Of a stretch of DNA of 64,000 nucleotides, positions 17,742 to 28,661 are shown piece after piece. Position numbers and translations under genes: made by a program. Each line of letters begins with the position of its first letter. Within the stretch, counting starts at the first letter, position 1. The DNA is from Aquibium sp. ELW1220 (GTDB taxonomy: Bacteria > Pseudomonadota > Alphaproteobacteria > Rhizobiales > Rhizobiaceae). Under the pieces are notes generated by a model, which saw only the letters and a list, made by a program, of their open reading frames with translations, did not search any database and was not told where the DNA came from. Location: NCBI RefSeq assembly GCF_030398385.1, contig NZ_JAOAOQ010000017.1, forward strand, positions 1 through 64,000, in the 5' to 3' direction.

Positions 17742-18092
17742 TCAGTCCAGCAGCCGGCAGGTCTTCGTCCCGTCCCCGGTGCCGTATCTTTTTTCGATGA
17801 GCTTGCAGCTAGCCATCGCCTTCGAAGCGGCGACAGACCCGCTCCTGTCCCATGCAAAGCCGCAGCCGTGGATCCCCGTGATGGTGGCAGCTTTCCTTCC
17901 GGCGAAGGCGAAGTGATATTCGGGATGCTCCTTTCTCAGGCTTCTCAGCCTGTGACGAACCCGCGTGCATCCGCCGACCCGCTTGACGGTCCTTTTCAGT
18001 TCTTCATCGAAAGCGGGTGCTGCGAAAACGGGGGTCGGAACAGATCCTGCAAAAACGATCGCCGCCAGGACCGCCGATGCCATCATTCTCAT
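17742..18092 (-). CDS. small exported four-cysteine protein
   Basis: This 116-residue protein has a clear signal peptide (MRMMASAVLAAIVFAG, cleavage near VFA-AP). The mature part has four cysteines at 42, 77, 96 and 112, enough for two disulfides. The C-terminal half has a pattern (GCGFAWDRSGS, then KAMASCKLIE and TCRLLD) that recalls C-terminal repeats of exported rhizobial proteins, but I do not recognise a named family. It converges on the eipB-DUF4031 pair and diverges from rpsB. Confidence 0.7.
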   Translation of the reverse strand: MRMMASAVLAAIVFAGSVPTPVFAAPAFDEELKRTVKRVGGCTRVRHRLRSLRKEHPEYHFAFAGRKAATITGIHGCGFAWDRSGSVAASKAMASCKLIEKRYGTGDGTKTCRLLD

Positions 18093-18389
18093 GATCGTCT
18101 CCGAATGCCGTGCGGAGGTTCAGGATGTCCTTCGTCTTCTCCGATGGGAAGACGTATTTTCGATGTGAGTCGTCTATCCTGTGACGAAGGTGCGCAGCCG
18201 CCATCGCCCAGAGAGCGATTGTCCAGGGCCGCCGGCTTGCATCGCGGTGCGAAATCCCGTATGGCGCGGTCATTCCACACACGGGCTTTGGTGTCTGTCC
18301 GGGAGAAATCCGGCTGAGACCTCCGGTGGCGTTTCCGAAATCTTCGGGGCGTCGATGGTCCGTGGAGGCTAACCGGAAAGGAAAAGACG

Positions 18390-19151
18390 ATGGCACTGCC
18401 TGATTACAGCATGCGCCAGCTCCTCGAAGCTGGCATTCACTTCGGCCACCAGACGCACCGCTGGAACCCGAAGATGGCGCCCTACATCTTCGGCGCCCGC
18501 AACAACATCCACATCATCGACCTGTCGCAGACGGTTCCGCTGCTCAACCAGGCGCTCAAGGTGGTGTCCGACACCGTGGCCGGCGGCGGCCGCGTGCTCT
18601 TCGTCGGCACCAAGCGGGCAGCATCCGAGATCGTGGCCGATGCCGCGCAGCGCTCGGCGCAGTATTACGTGAACTCGCGCTGGCTCGGCGGCATGCTGAC
18701 CAACTGGAAGACGATCTCGCACTCGATCCAGCGCCTGCGCAAGCTCGACGAGCTCCTGGCCGGCGAGGCCCAGGGCTTCACCAAGAAGGAGCGCCTGAAC
18801 CTCGAGCGCGAGCGCGAGAAGCTCGACAAGGCGCTCGGCGGCATCAAGGACATGGGCTCGACGCCCGACCTGATGTTCGTGATCGACACCAACAAGGAAG
18901 CCATCGCCATCCAGGAAGCCAAGCGTCTCGGCATCCCGGTCGTCGCGATCATCGATTCCAACTGCGACCCGGACAAGATCGACTACCCGATCCCGGGCAA
19001 TGACGACGCCGCCCGCGCGATCTCGCTCTATTGCGAGCTGGTCGCCAAGGCCGCGATCGACGGCATCGCGCGCCAGCAGGGTTCGCTCGGCATGGACATC
19101 GGCGCGTCCGAGGAAGCGCCGGTCGAGCCGGTTCTGGAAGGCAACGCCTGA
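18390..19151 (+). CDS. rpsB: 30S ribosomal protein S2
   Basis: This 253-residue ribosomal protein S2 begins [20 protein letters not shown] and contains the S2 signature around [10 protein letters not shown] (here [12 protein letters not shown]) and [23 protein letters not shown] in the C-terminal half. It has an acidic tail. AAGGA is well placed before the ATG at 18390. It heads the tsf-pyrH-frr-uppS-cdsA gene cluster; the 297-base upstream region holds its promoter and leader, in which I could not identify elements with confidence. Confidence 0.98.
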   Translation: MALPDYSMRQLLEAGIHFGHQTHRWNPKMAPYIFGARNNIHIIDLSQTVPLLNQALKVVSDTVAGGGRVLFVGTKRAASEIVADAAQRSAQYYVNSRWLGGMLTNWKTISHSIQRLRKLDELLAGEAQGFTKKERLNLEREREKLDKALGGIKDMGSTPDLMFVIDTNKEAIAIQEAKRLGIPVVAIIDSNCDPDKIDYPIPGNDDAARAISLYCELVAKAAIDGIARQQGSLGMDIGASEEAPVEPVLEGNA

Positions 19152-19172
19152 GGCGCAAGCCATCGGTAACAC

Positions 19173-19222
19173 CCGCGTCGCAATTGTCTGCGACGCGGTT
19201 GGGCGCGGTCCCGGGCCGCGCC
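19173..19222 (+). terminator. tandem hairpins between rpsB and tsf
   Basis: Hairpin one is CCGCGTCGCA (19173-19182) with TGCGACGCGG (19189-19198), perfect over a six-base loop. Hairpin two is GGCGCGG (19202-19208) with CCGCGCC (19216-19222). Neither has a T run. They sit where other bacteria have a partial terminator that lowers tsf relative to rpsB. Confidence 0.55.
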
Positions 19223-19310
19223 TGATTCGCAAGCAAATTCTGCCGGACCGGCCGGCGCTGCCCCGCTGGGCGCGCCCGATGGCCCTCCCGGAAATGGACG
19301 AGAGGTTGAG

Positions 19311-20234
19311 ATGAGCATTTCGGCTGCACAGGTCAAGGAACTCCGCGACAAGACCGGCGCGGGCATGATGGACTGCAAGACGGCGCTGAACGAGACCAAT
19401 GGCGACATGGAGGCGGCGATCGACTGGCTGCGCGCCAAGGGCATCGCCAAGGCCGACAAGAAGGCCGGCCGCACCGCCGCCGAAGGCCTGATCGGGGTCA
19501 ACTCCGACGCCGGCAAGGGCGTGGTCGTCGAGGTGAACTCCGAGACGGACTTCGTTGCCCGCAACGACGCCTTCCAGGACATCGTGCGCAACATCGCGCA
19601 GGTCGCCCTGACGACGGACGGTTCGGTCGAGGCGCTGGCCGCCAGCACCTATCCGGGCTCGACGAAGACCGTGCTGGACACGATCAAGGACGCGATCGGC
19701 ACGATCGGCGAGAACATGAACCTGCGCCGTTCGGCGATGCTGACGGTGGAAGCGGGCGCGGTCGCGACCTACATCCACAACGCCGTCACCGATGGCCTGG
19801 GCAAGCTCGGCGTGCTGGTGGCGGTCGAGACGACCGGCGACGCGGAAGCCGCGCGCGCCTTCGGCCGGCAGGTCGCCATGCACGTGGCCGCGACCAACCC
19901 GATGGCACTGACGGCCGAGCAGGTCGACGCCACCGCGGTCGCCCGCGAGAAGGCGATCTTCACCGAGCAGGCCCGCGGCTCGGGCAAGCCGGATGCCATC
20001 ATCGAGAAGATGGTCGAAGGCCGCCTGCGCAAGTTCTACGAGGAGGTCGTCCTCCTCAAGCAGGCCTTCGTGATCAACCCCGACCTGACGGTCGAGGCGG
20101 CGCTGAAGGCGGCGGAGAAGGACATCGGCGCCCCGGCGAAGATCACCGGCTTCGTGCGTTTCGCGCTCGGCGAAGGCATCGAGAAGGAAGAGACGGATTT
20201 CGCCGCCGAAGTGGCCGCGGCCGTCAAGAAGTAA
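19311..20234 (+). CDS. tsf: translation elongation factor Ts
   Basis: EF-Ts (307 residues) is the guanine nucleotide exchange factor for EF-Tu. The two signatures are present: [16 protein letters not shown] near residues 10-25 and [12 protein letters not shown] near 74-85. UBA-like, core and C-terminal segments are complete. GAGAGG precedes the ATG. It lies 159 bases after rpsB with two hairpins in the gap. Confidence 0.98.
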   Translation: MSISAAQVKELRDKTGAGMMDCKTALNETNGDMEAAIDWLRAKGIAKADKKAGRTAAEGLIGVNSDAGKGVVVEVNSETDFVARNDAFQDIVRNIAQVALTTDGSVEALAASTYPGSTKTVLDTIKDAIGTIGENMNLRRSAMLTVEAGAVATYIHNAVTDGLGKLGVLVAVETTGDAEAARAFGRQVAMHVAATNPMALTAEQVDATAVAREKAIFTEQARGSGKPDAIIEKMVEGRLRKFYEEVVLLKQAFVINPDLTVEAALKAAEKDIGAPAKITGFVRFALGEGIEKEETDFAAEVAAAVKK

Positions 20235-20332
20235 GTCCTGAAGACATCGACTTGCAGGCGAGGGCGCCGCGTGACATCGCGGCGCCCTTCGTGTATCGCA
20301 GACCCGCCCCAGCCGGAACAACCGAGGTGAAG

Positions 20333-21055
20333 ATGCCCGCCAAGCCACAGTATCGCCGCGTGGTCCTGAAAGCTTCGGGCGAGGCGCTGATGGGGAAGCA
20401 GGGGTTCGGCATCGACGTCTCCGTGGTCGACCGCATCGCCTCCGACATCGCCGAAGCCCGCTCGCTGGGCGTCGAGGTCGGCGTGGTGATCGGCGGCGGC
20501 AACATCTTCCGCGGCGTGGCCGTCGCTTCCAAGGGCGGCGACCGGGTGACCGGCGACCACATGGGCATGCTGGCGACCGTCATCAATTCGCTCGCCCTGC
20601 GCACCTCGCTGTCCAAGCTCGGCGTCGAGGCGATCGTGCTGTCGGCCATCGCCATGCCGGAACTGTGCGAGAGCTTCTCGCAGCGCCAGGCGACCGCCTA
20701 CATGAACGCCGGCAAGGTGGTGATCTTTGCGGGCGGCACGGGCAATCCCTTCTTCACGACCGATTCGGCCGCCGCGCTGCGCGCCGCCGAGATCGGCGCC
20801 GATGCGCTGTTCAAGGGGACGCAGGTCGACGGCGTCTACTCGGCCGATCCGAAGAAGGATCCGACCGCCGAGCGATTCGAGCGCCTGACGCACACCGAGG
20901 TGATCGAGCGCGGGCTGGCCATCATGGACACCGCCGCGATAGCGCTTGCGCGCGAAAACAACATTCCGATAATCGTCTATTCGATCCACGAACAAGGCGG
21001 ATTCGGCGCGATTCTGAAGGGAGAAGGCCGCTGCACGACCGTGGCGGATGCGTAA
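20333..21055 (+). CDS. pyrH: UMP kinase
   Basis: PyrH (240 residues) phosphorylates UMP to UDP and is a hexameric amino-acid-kinase-fold enzyme. Motifs seen are VLKASGEALMG near the N-terminus, GGGNIFRG, a uracil/phosphate site GGTGNPFFTTDSAAALRA, and KGTQVDGVYSADPKK. The ATG at 20333 follows CGAGGTGAAG; a TTG at 20252 would add 27 unrelated residues and is rejected. The gene is 98 bases after tsf and 39 before frr. Confidence 0.97.
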   Translation: MPAKPQYRRVVLKASGEALMGKQGFGIDVSVVDRIASDIAEARSLGVEVGVVIGGGNIFRGVAVASKGGDRVTGDHMGMLATVINSLALRTSLSKLGVEAIVLSAIAMPELCESFSQRQATAYMNAGKVVIFAGGTGNPFFTTDSAAALRAAEIGADALFKGTQVDGVYSADPKKDPTAERFERLTHTEVIERGLAIMDTAAIALARENNIPIIVYSIHEQGGFGAILKGEGRCTTVADA

Positions 21056-21094
21056 AGCGTTCGCCCGCTGCCGGCCGGAGCATGGAGCCAGACA

Positions 21095-21655
21095 ATGAGC
21101 ATTGCCTACGATCACAAGGACCTGCAGCGCCGCATGGACGGCGCCGTTAGCGCCTTCAAGCACGACCTCGCCTCGCTGCGGACCGGACGCGCGTCGTCCA
21201 ACCTTCTCGATCCGGTCATGGTCAGCGCCTATGGCACGACGATGCCGATCAACCAGGTGGCCAACGTGACGGTGCCCGAGCCGCGCATGATCGCGGTTTC
21301 GGTCTGGGACAAGCAGATGGTCGGCGCCGTCGACCGCGCGATCCGCGAATCGAATCTCGGCTTCAATCCGATCATGGACGGCACGACGCTGCGCATTCCG
21401 CTGCCGGAGCTCAACGAGCAGCGGCGCAAGGAACTGGTAAAGATTGCGCACCAGTATGCCGAGCAGGCCCGCGTGGCGGCCCGGCACGTGCGACGCGACG
21501 GCATGGATGCCTTGAAGAAGGCGGAAAAGGATGGCGATCTCGCCCAGGACGACGTGCGCATCCGTTCCGACAAGGTCCAGAAGATGACCGACGAGACGAT
21601 TTCCGCGATCGATGCGGCGCTTGCCGAAAAAGAGGCGGAGATCATGCAGGTCTGA
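21095..21655 (+). CDS. frr: ribosome recycling factor
   Basis: RRF (186 residues) splits post-termination ribosomes together with EF-G. The sequence shows the helical domain I and the short beta domain [18 protein letters not shown], then [16 protein letters not shown] and [20 protein letters not shown]. The C-terminal helix EAEIMQV completes the fold. It starts 39 bases after pyrH and is followed by uppS after 32 bases. Confidence 0.98.
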   Translation: MSIAYDHKDLQRRMDGAVSAFKHDLASLRTGRASSNLLDPVMVSAYGTTMPINQVANVTVPEPRMIAVSVWDKQMVGAVDRAIRESNLGFNPIMDGTTLRIPLPELNEQRRKELVKIAHQYAEQARVAARHVRRDGMDALKKAEKDGDLAQDDVRIRSDKVQKMTDETISAIDAALAEKEAEIMQV

Positions 21656-21687
21656 GCGGCTGTCCGACGCCGCGCACGAGGAACAGC

Positions 21688-22407
21688 ATGCCGAAGCCCG
21701 AGCACATCGCCTTCATCATGGACGGAAACGGCCGCTGGGCGACCGCGCGCGGCATGCCGCGCACCGTCGGCCATCGCTCGGGCGTGGAAACGCTGCGCCG
21801 CACCGTGCGGGCCGTCGGCGACCTCGGCATCAAGTGGATGACCGTCTACGCCTTCTCCTCGGAGAACTGGTCGCGTCCGCCGACCGAGGTCAGCGACCTC
21901 ATGGGCCTGCTCAAGCTCTTCATCCGCCGCGACCTCGCCGAACTGCACCAGAACGGCGTGCGGGTGCGGGTGATCGGCGAGCGCAAGGGCCTGAAGCCCG
22001 ACATCCGGATGCTGCTCGAGGAGGCCGAGGCGCTGACGGCCGACAATGTCTCGATGAACCTCGTCATCGCCTTCAACTACGGCGCCCGCGACGAGATCGC
22101 CCGGGCGGCCGCCAAGATCGCGCGCATGGCTGCGGCAGGCGAGATCTCGTCGGGACAGGTGACGGCCGAGACCTTCGGCGCGTTCCTCGACACGGCGGGC
22201 ATGCCCGATCCGGACCTCATCGTGCGCACCGGCGGCGACCAGCGCCTGTCGAACTTCCTGCTCTGGCAGGCCGCCTATGCGGAATTCTGCTTCCTCGACT
22301 GTTTCTGGCCGGACTTCGGCGAGAACCACCTCGCCGAGGCGATCGCCGTGTTCGAGGGACGCGATCGCCGCTTCGGCGGCGTTCCCGCGAGGGACGTCGC
22401 ATCGTGA
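21688..22407 (+). CDS. uppS: isoprenyl transferase (undecaprenyl diphosphate synthase)
   Basis: UppS (239 residues) builds the C55 undecaprenyl diphosphate carrier for peptidoglycan and polysaccharide synthesis. It has IMDGNGRWA with catalytic Asp12, [19 protein letters not shown] and the C-terminal [15 protein letters not shown] with AYAEF. The length is normal. It precedes cdsA by 31 bases; both make membrane-bound lipid precursors. Confidence 0.97.
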   Translation: MPKPEHIAFIMDGNGRWATARGMPRTVGHRSGVETLRRTVRAVGDLGIKWMTVYAFSSENWSRPPTEVSDLMGLLKLFIRRDLAELHQNGVRVRVIGERKGLKPDIRMLLEEAEALTADNVSMNLVIAFNYGARDEIARAAAKIARMAAAGEISSGQVTAETFGAFLDTAGMPDPDLIVRTGGDQRLSNFLLWQAAYAEFCFLDCFWPDFGENHLAEAIAVFEGRDRRFGGVPARDVAS

Positions 22408-22438
22408 GCGCGGGCATCGCCAGAGCTTCGGTCCGGCG

Positions 22439-23254
22439 ATGAGCAACCTGCGCCTCCGCATCCTGTCCGCGCTCGTGATGGCACCGGCCGTGCTGCTGCT
22501 GACCTGGCTCGGCGGCCTGCCGTTCCGACTGCTGGTCGTGGCGACGGGGTTCGCGATCTTCTACGAATGGGCTCATATGGCCGCCCTCGGCCGGCAGCGC
22601 GTCGCCTGGGTGGCGTATGTGCTGCTGCTGGCCGTGCCTCTCGTCATGACGGGCGCGGGCGTCGCGGCGGACGTGACGCTGGTGGCGATGCTGCCCGTGC
22701 TGCTCGCCGCCCTGGCCGTCGGCTCGTTTGCCGGGCAGGGCGCATGGGGCGCCTCGGGCATCGCCTATGCCGCGATCCCCTGCCTGGCCTTCGCGGCGCT
22801 GCGCGGCAGCGACACGGCCGGGCTCGCGGCGATCGGCTTCCTCTTCGCCGTGGTGTGGGCGACGGACGTCTTTGCCTATTTCGTCGGGCGCGCGGTCGGC
22901 GGGCCGAAGCTCGCGCCGGCGATCTCGCCCGGCAAGACCTGGAGCGGGGCCGTCGGCGGCGCGGTCTTCGGCGTCGTCGCCGGCATCGCCGTGGCCGTTG
23001 CCGTGGGCACGGCCCACTGGCAGACGCTCGCGCTCGCCGCCCTGTTCCTGTCGGTCGCCTCGCAGATAGGCGACCTGTTCGAATCCTGGATCAAGCGCCG
23101 CTTCGGCGCCAAGGACTCCTCGCGGCTCATTCCCGGCCATGGCGGCGTGATGGATCGGGTCGACGGGCTTGTGGCGGCTGCCACGGCCCTGTACGTCGTC
23201 GGGTGGCTTATGTCTGGAGCGGCGAGACCGGCAGCCGGTCTCTTTGCGTCCTGA
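22439..23254 (+). CDS. cdsA: phosphatidate cytidylyltransferase
   Basis: CdsA (271 residues) makes CDP-diacylglycerol from phosphatidate and CTP at the inner membrane. Multiple hydrophobic helices run from residue 6 to 205, and the CDS signature is complete near the C-terminus: SQIGDLFESWIKRRFGAKD followed by SRLIPGHGGVMDRVDG. The start ATG at 22439 has no clear Shine-Dalgarno sequence and lies 31 bases past uppS, so the start could be elsewhere; the N-terminus MSNLRLRILSA fits the family. Confidence 0.95.
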   Translation: MSNLRLRILSALVMAPAVLLLTWLGGLPFRLLVVATGFAIFYEWAHMAALGRQRVAWVAYVLLLAVPLVMTGAGVAADVTLVAMLPVLLAALAVGSFAGQGAWGASGIAYAAIPCLAFAALRGSDTAGLAAIGFLFAVVWATDVFAYFVGRAVGGPKLAPAISPGKTWSGAVGGAVFGVVAGIAVAVAVGTAHWQTLALAALFLSVASQIGDLFESWIKRRFGAKDSSRLIPGHGGVMDRVDGLVAAATALYVVGWLMSGAARPAAGLFAS

Positions 23255-23344
23255 TCCCTCCCGGGCGGGCGGCGTCATCCTGTTGCCCGGATTGTCCATC
23301 CATCCTTTGGCCCCACGGGGCGAAACAAGAGGCGAGAATCGAGC

Positions 23345-24487
23345 TTGGGCGAGATCGCACTATCCATCTTCGGGACGGACGGACTGCTCATCGGCACCAT
23401 CGTGCCCTTCCTGTTCGTGCTGACGATCGTCGTCTTCGTGCACGAGATGGGCCATTATCTCGTCGGCCGCATGTGCGGCATCGGCGCGCAGGCCTTCTCG
23501 ATCGGCTTCGGCCCCGAGCTCTTCGGCTTCAACGACAGCCACGGCACGCGCTGGAAGCTGTCGCTGATCCCGCTCGGCGGCTACGTCAAGTTCGTCGGCG
23601 ACATGAACGCCGCGAGCACGCCGCCCGACGCCGAGGAGATGGCGGGGCTGTCGGAGTCCGACCGCAGACGTGCCTTCCACGTCCAGCCGGTGTGGAAGCG
23701 CGCGGCGACGGTGGTGGCCGGCCCGCTCTTCAACTTCCTGCTGACGATCGCCGTCTTTGCGGTGATGTTCGGCCTCTATGGCCGCTTCGTCTCCGACCCG
23801 ATGGTGGCCGAGGTGCGCCCCGGCAGCCCCGCCGAGGCGGCTGGCTTCCTGCCCGGCGACCGGTTCCTGATGGTCGACGGCAACCGCGTGGAGACCTTTT
23901 CCGACGTCCAGCGCTATGTGACCGGCCGCGCCGGCGATTCCCTCACCTTCGTGATGCTGCGCGACGAACGGGAAGTCGAACTGGTCGCCACCCCCGAACT
24001 CAGCGAGCAGACCGACGCGCTCGGCAACACGATCCGCGTCGGCGTCATCGGGGTGGTGAACAACCAGGAAGTCGGCCAGCCGCGAGTCGTCGAGTACGGC
24101 CCGCTGGAATCGCTGGGGCAGGCGGTCGTAGAGACGGGGGATGTGATCCTCCGGACCGGTCAATTCTTGAAACGTTTTGTCGCAGGCCGTGAAGACAGGT
24201 GCCAGCTGGGCGGCCCGGTAAAGATAGCCGACATGGCCGGAAAGGCGGCGGCGAAGGGCTTTGAATGGCTGATTCAGCTCGTCGCCATGCTTTCGGTCGG
24301 CATCGGCGTTCTCAACCTGCTGCCGGTGCCGCCGCTGGACGGCGGGCATCTTCTCTTCTATGCCATTGAGGCGGCAAGCGGCCGGCCGGTGTCCGAACGA
24401 GTCATGGACCTGGTCTACCGCGCCGGTGTGCTTCTGGTGCTTGCCTTCATGGGGTTCGTTTTCTGGAACGACCTGTTTGGGTGCTGA
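23345..24487 (+). CDS. rseP: RIP metalloprotease RseP (site-2 protease)
   Basis: This intramembrane zinc protease has 380 residues. HExxH is H33-E-M-G-H37 in the first membrane helix, one periplasmic PDZ domain lies near 120-200, and the third ligand motif LPVPPLDGGHL is near residue 330. It is expected to cleave membrane anti-sigma factors or signal peptides in the envelope stress response. The TTG start at 23345 is assumed because no ATG fits before HExxH; GAGGCG stands about 12 bases upstream. It lies between cdsA and bamA, as in many proteobacteria. Confidence 0.95.
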   Translation: MGEIALSIFGTDGLLIGTIVPFLFVLTIVVFVHEMGHYLVGRMCGIGAQAFSIGFGPELFGFNDSHGTRWKLSLIPLGGYVKFVGDMNAASTPPDAEEMAGLSESDRRRAFHVQPVWKRAATVVAGPLFNFLLTIAVFAVMFGLYGRFVSDPMVAEVRPGSPAEAAGFLPGDRFLMVDGNRVETFSDVQRYVTGRAGDSLTFVMLRDEREVELVATPELSEQTDALGNTIRVGVIGVVNNQEVGQPRVVEYGPLESLGQAVVETGDVILRTGQFLKRFVAGREDRCQLGGPVKIADMAGKAAAKGFEWLIQLVAMLSVGIGVLNLLPVPPLDGGHLLFYAIEAASGRPVSERVMDLVYRAGVLLVLAFMGFVFWNDLFGC

Positions 24488-24697
24488 GCGGGCGATGGCG
24501 GTTGGGAGAGGATCTTCACGGTTGATTCACCATGCGACGGGAATTGCGTGACCCGAACGACACGCCGCCGGGATTAGTAAACACAAATTAACCAGGAGCC
24601 TTGCGTGTATAGGAAATACGGGTCATACGGTATGCGGTTTCGACCGGCCGTCCGGTATCTCGACGTGGGGACTACGAGAGCAAGGTATACAAGCCCG

Positions 24698-27067
24698 ATG
24701 AAGGCAGGCAGACATTTCGTGAGCGCCGTTTCGGCACTCGCCCTTTCGACCGGCTTGGTCGCGTCCGGTGCGTTCACCCTCCAGTTCGCCGCGGTCGCTG
24801 CGGCGCAGGCGGCGGTGGTGAGCAGCATCGACGTGCGGGGCAATCGCAGGGTCGACGACGCGACCATCCGTGAATATGTCGGGATCCAGACCGGCCGGAG
24901 CTTCGGCCCGGCCGACATCGACGAGGGCGTGAAGCGCCTCTTCGGAACCGGACTGTTCGCCGACGTGCGCATCAACCAGGTCGGTTCGACCCTCGTGGTG
25001 CAGGTGGACGAATATGCCATCGTCAACCAGGTGATCTTCCAGGGCAACCGGAAGATCAAGGACGCCAACCTCTCGCAGGCCGTGCAGCTCAAGCCGCGCG
25101 GCACCTATTCGGACGCGGCGCTCGAGGCGGACGCGGAATCGATCCGCCAGGCCTACAGCGCCATCGGCCGCGACGACGCGACCGTGAGCAGCCGCACGAT
25201 CGATCTCGGCGACAACCGCGTCAACGTGGTGTTCGAGATCAACGAAGGCGACCGGACCAAGATCGCGGCGATCAACTTCGTCGGCAACAGCGCCTTCAAC
25301 GCGCGCCGCCTGAAGGAAGTCATCACGACGAAGTCGTCGAACGTGCTGTCCTTCCTGTTCCGTGACGACCTCTACAGCGAAGATCGCCTCCGTGCGGACG
25401 AGGAAGCGCTGCGCCGCTTCTACTACAATCGCGGCTATGCCGACTTCCGTGTCATCTCGTCCTATGCGGAGCTCGACGAGACCCGCAACGAGTACACCGT
25501 CTCCTTCACCATCGAGGAAGGCGATCGGTACACCTTCGGCAACGTCACCATCGAGAGCACGCTCGACGGCGTCGACATGGCTTCGGTCGGTTCGCTGATC
25601 GAGAGCGAGCAGGGCAAGGTGTACAGCGCCAAGGCCGTCGAAGACACGATCATCGCGCTGACCGAACGCGTCGTCGACATGGGCTACGCCTTCGCCACGG
25701 TGACGCCGCGCGGCGACCGCGACTTCGAGAACCGCACCATCTCGGTGACCTATTCGGTCGACCAGGGCGCCCGCACCTATGTCGAGCGCATCGAGATCCG
25801 CGGCAACTCCCGCACGCGTGACTATGTCATCCGTCGCGAGTTCGACATCAGCGAAGGCGACGCCTTCAACCAGGTCATGGTCCAGCGCGCCAAGCGCCGG
25901 CTCGAGGGCCTGAACTACTTCACCTCGGTGAACGTCTCGACCGTGCCGGGCTCGCAGCCCGACCAGGTCTACCTCGTCATCGACGTGGTGGAGAAGTCGA
26001 CGGGCGAGTTCTCGATCGGTGCCGGCTACTCGACATCGGGCGACACCAGCGCGACGGGCGGCATCTCGGTCGAGGGTTCGATCAGCGAGCGCAACTTCCT
26101 CGGACGCGGCCAGTACATCAAGGTCTCGGCCGGCGGTGGTGCGAACTCGCGCGATTACGGCCTCTCCTTCACCGAGCCGTATTTCCTCGGCCGCCGCATC
26201 TCGGCCGGCTTCGACGTGTTCCGCCGCACGCGCAACTACACCAACTACGACTCGGAAGAGACGGGCGCGACCGTACGCCTCGGCCTGCCGATCACCCGCG
26301 CGCTGTCGACGCAGGTCGCCTACAACTACTCGGTCCAGGACTATTCCTATTCCGACGACTGCGACGATGACGATAACGACGTGCTCGGCGATTGCGACAT
26401 CGGTCAGGCCTATGTCGACGCCATCGAGCAGGGCAAGTGGGTGAAGTCGTCGGTGAGCGGCACCTTGCTGTTCAACACCATCGACAACATGAACAACCCG
26501 CGTTCCGGCCTCTACGCCACCTTCACCGGCGAATATGCCGGCCTCGGCGGCGATGCCGAGTGGATCAAGCTCACCGGTCGGGCGACCTACTACCACACGC
26601 TGCTCGAAGAGCAGGACGTGGTGGCGCTCCTGTCGGTCGGCGGCGGCCACATCATCGAGACCGGTTCGTCGCTGCGTCTGTTCGACTACTTCCAGAACAC
26701 CAGCCGGATCATCCGCGGCTTCGAATCGAGCGGCATCGGTCCGGTCGACTCGTCCAACCCCGAGGATCATCTGGGCGGCACGACCTACTTCAACGCCACG
26801 GCGGAAGCGCAGTTCCCGCTGCCGCTGGTGCCCGACAGCCTCGGCTTGAAGGGTGCGGTTTTCGCCGATGCGGCGACGATCTACGGCAACTCGCTGTCGC
26901 AGGTTGACGCGGGTTCGGACGCCATGAACTGGCGCGCTTCGGTCGGTGCATCGCTGCTGTGGGCATCGCCCTTCGGCCCGCTGCGCGTCGACTACGCCGT
27001 GCCGGTCCTGAAGGAAGAGACCGACGAGGTGCAGAGCTTCAACATCGGCATTTCGACCCGCTTCTGA
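24698..27067 (+). CDS. bamA: outer membrane protein assembly factor BamA
   Basis: BamA (789 residues) inserts beta-barrel proteins into the outer membrane. After a signal peptide (1 to about 38, ending AAAQA) there are five POTRA domains to about residue 425, then a 16-strand barrel ending in the terminal aromatic motif (GISTRF). An Asp-rich loop is seen near residue 555 ([15 protein letters not shown]). I placed the start at the ATG 24698, which yields a normal signal peptide; a GTG at 24605 would add 31 residues in front of it. Confidence 0.96.
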   Translation: MKAGRHFVSAVSALALSTGLVASGAFTLQFAAVAAAQAAVVSSIDVRGNRRVDDATIREYVGIQTGRSFGPADIDEGVKRLFGTGLFADVRINQVGSTLVVQVDEYAIVNQVIFQGNRKIKDANLSQAVQLKPRGTYSDAALEADAESIRQAYSAIGRDDATVSSRTIDLGDNRVNVVFEINEGDRTKIAAINFVGNSAFNARRLKEVITTKSSNVLSFLFRDDLYSEDRLRADEEALRRFYYNRGYADFRVISSYAELDETRNEYTVSFTIEEGDRYTFGNVTIESTLDGVDMASVGSLIESEQGKVYSAKAVEDTIIALTERVVDMGYAFATVTPRGDRDFENRTISVTYSVDQGARTYVERIEIRGNSRTRDYVIRREFDISEGDAFNQVMVQRAKRRLEGLNYFTSVNVSTVPGSQPDQVYLVIDVVEKSTGEFSIGAGYSTSGDTSATGGISVEGSISERNFLGRGQYIKVSAGGGANSRDYGLSFTEPYFLGRRISAGFDVFRRTRNYTNYDSEETGATVRLGLPITRALSTQVAYNYSVQDYSYSDDCDDDDNDVLGDCDIGQAYVDAIEQGKWVKSSVSGTLLFNTIDNMNNPRSGLYATFTGEYAGLGGDAEWIKLTGRATYYHTLLEEQDVVALLSVGGGHIIETGSSLRLFDYFQNTSRIIRGFESSGIGPVDSSNPEDHLGGTTYFNATAEAQFPLPLVPDSLGLKGAVFADAATIYGNSLSQVDAGSDAMNWRASVGASLLWASPFGPLRVDYAVPVLKEETDEVQSFNIGISTRF

Positions 27068-27081
27068 TCGGAAGCGGCTCG

Positions 27082-27104
27082 CCGGGCGGGTCATCCCCGC
27101 CCGG
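27082..27104. terminator. hairpin between bamA and lpxD
   Basis: CCGGGCGGG (27082-27090) pairs perfectly with CCCGCCCGG (27096-27104) over TCATC. There is no T run, and lpxD starts only 27 bases later, so this may attenuate or stabilise rather than end the transcript. Confidence 0.5.
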
Positions 27105-27131
27105 TTCGGGATTCAAGGATCCTTTCACACG

Positions 27132-28193
27132 ATGGGTGATCCCGTTTTCTTTCCGCCGACGCGGCGTCTGACCGTCGGCGAGGCTGCCGCGATGGCCGGC
27201 GGCACGCTGCAGCATCCTTCCACCGCAGACACCGAGATCGACGGGCTGGCCGCGGCCGCGCAGGGCGGGGCGGGCAAGCTCGTCTTCGTCGACGGGCGCA
27301 AGCATGCGGCGCTGCTCGACCGCCTCGTGGCGGCGGCGGTGCTCTGCCAGGAGGATCTGGCCGATCGCGTTCCGGACGGCATCGCCGTGATCCTCGCGCG
27401 CCACCCGGCCGTGGCCTTCGCCCGCATCGGCCGCGCGCTCTATCCGGAAGCCGTCCGCGGCATCCGGCTCGCGGCAATCCCGCAGGCCATCTCCGACAGC
27501 GCCGTCGTATCGCCGCGCGCCATCGTCGAGGACGGCGCTTCGATCGGTGCGGGCGCCGTCATCGGCGACGGGGCCGAGATCGGCCGCGGCAGCGTGATCG
27601 CACCGAACGCGGTGATCGGCGCCGACTGCCGGATCGGCCGCGACTGCTATATCGGCCCCGGCGCTTCCATTCTCGCGTCGCTGATCGGCAACCGCGTCAC
27701 CATCCACGGTGGTGCGCGGATCGGCCAGGACGGCTTCGGCTTCCATCCCGGGCCAGCGGGGCTGGAGAAGATTCCGCAGATCGGCCGCGTGATCATCCAG
27801 GACGACGTCGAGATCGGCGCCAACACCACCATCGATCGCGGTGCCCTCGACGACACGGTGGTGGGCGAGGGGACCAAGATCGACAATCTCGTCCAGATCG
27901 GTCACAACGTGCGCATCGGACGGCATTGCGCCATCGCCGCGCAGGCAGGCATCTCCGGCTCGGTGATCATCGGCGACGGCGTGCTTCTGGGCGGCAGGGC
28001 CGGGATTTCCGACCACGTCACCATCGGCAACGGCGCGCAGATCGCCGCCGGCAGCGGCCTGATGCACGACGTTCCGGCCGGCGAGAGATGGGCCGGCTTC
28101 CCGGCCAAGCTGGCAACGGAGTTCTTCCGCGAGGTCTACACCTTGAAGAAGCTCGCAAGCGACAGGAAACGAAAGGGGACCGCGAATGGCTGA
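27132..28193 (+). CDS. lpxD: UDP-3-O-acylglucosamine N-acyltransferase
   Basis: LpxD (353 residues) adds the second acyl chain in lipid A synthesis. It has an N-terminal uridine-binding domain (1 to about 105) and a left-handed beta-helix of hexapeptide repeats ([16 protein letters not shown] onward). [14 protein letters not shown] and the catalytic-His region [12 protein letters not shown] near residue 255 follow. A basic C-terminal helix ends in KRKGTANG. It overlaps fabZ by eight bases. Confidence 0.96.
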   Translation: MGDPVFFPPTRRLTVGEAAAMAGGTLQHPSTADTEIDGLAAAAQGGAGKLVFVDGRKHAALLDRLVAAAVLCQEDLADRVPDGIAVILARHPAVAFARIGRALYPEAVRGIRLAAIPQAISDSAVVSPRAIVEDGASIGAGAVIGDGAEIGRGSVIAPNAVIGADCRIGRDCYIGPGASILASLIGNRVTIHGGARIGQDGFGFHPGPAGLEKIPQIGRVIIQDDVEIGANTTIDRGALDDTVVGEGTKIDNLVQIGHNVRIGRHCAIAAQAGISGSVIIGDGVLLGGRAGISDHVTIGNGAQIAAGSGLMHDVPAGERWAGFPAKLATEFFREVYTLKKLASDRKRKGTANG

Positions 28194-28653
28194 GGGTGGA
28201 TCGACACTGGAAGCCGTCGACATCATCGGGCTCCTGAAGCTCCTGCCGCATCGCTATCCGTTCCTGCTGGTCGATCGGCTGGTCGAGATCGACGGCAACG
28301 ACTCGGCCGTCGGAATCAAGAACGTGTCGATGAACGAGCCGCACTTCCAGGGCCATTTTCCCGGCCATCCGGTGATGCCGGGCGTTCTGATCGTCGAGGC
28401 CATGGCGCAGACGGCGGGCGCCATCTGCATCCGCAAGAGCGGCATGGACACACCGAGCCTCGTCTATTTCATGGCGATCGACGGTGCCAAGTTCCGCAAG
28501 CCGGTCACCCCGGGCGACCAGCTGCGCATCCACGTCCGCAAGGAGAAGGAGCGCGGCGGCATCTTCCGCTATGCCTGCGAGGCGACCGTTGACGGCGTCA
28601 AGGTCGCCGAAGCCCAGCTGACGGCGATGATGACGCCGAAGCAGGCCGGCTGA
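28186..28653 (+). CDS. fabZ: 3-hydroxyacyl-ACP dehydratase FabZ
   Basis: FabZ (155 residues) removes water from 3-hydroxyacyl-ACP in fatty acid synthesis and competes with LpxA/LpxD for hydroxyacyl-ACP. The hot-dog signature [20 protein letters not shown] contains the catalytic His (residue 65) and Glu (79). [13 protein letters not shown] is at 17-29. Its start lies inside the lpxD end (eight-base overlap), and lpxA follows after eight bases. Confidence 0.97.
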   Translation: MAEGGSTLEAVDIIGLLKLLPHRYPFLLVDRLVEIDGNDSAVGIKNVSMNEPHFQGHFPGHPVMPGVLIVEAMAQTAGAICIRKSGMDTPSLVYFMAIDGAKFRKPVTPGDQLRIHVRKEKERGGIFRYACEATVDGVKVAEAQLTAMMTPKQAG

Positions 28654-28661
28654 CCGCCTCG

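Noticed and set aside
24623-27094. Open frame of 823 codons on the minus strand opposite bamA
   Set aside because: The sense strand encodes a complete BamA; the antisense translation is Asp/Val/His/Arg-rich with no family features, the usual product of high GC at third codon positions.
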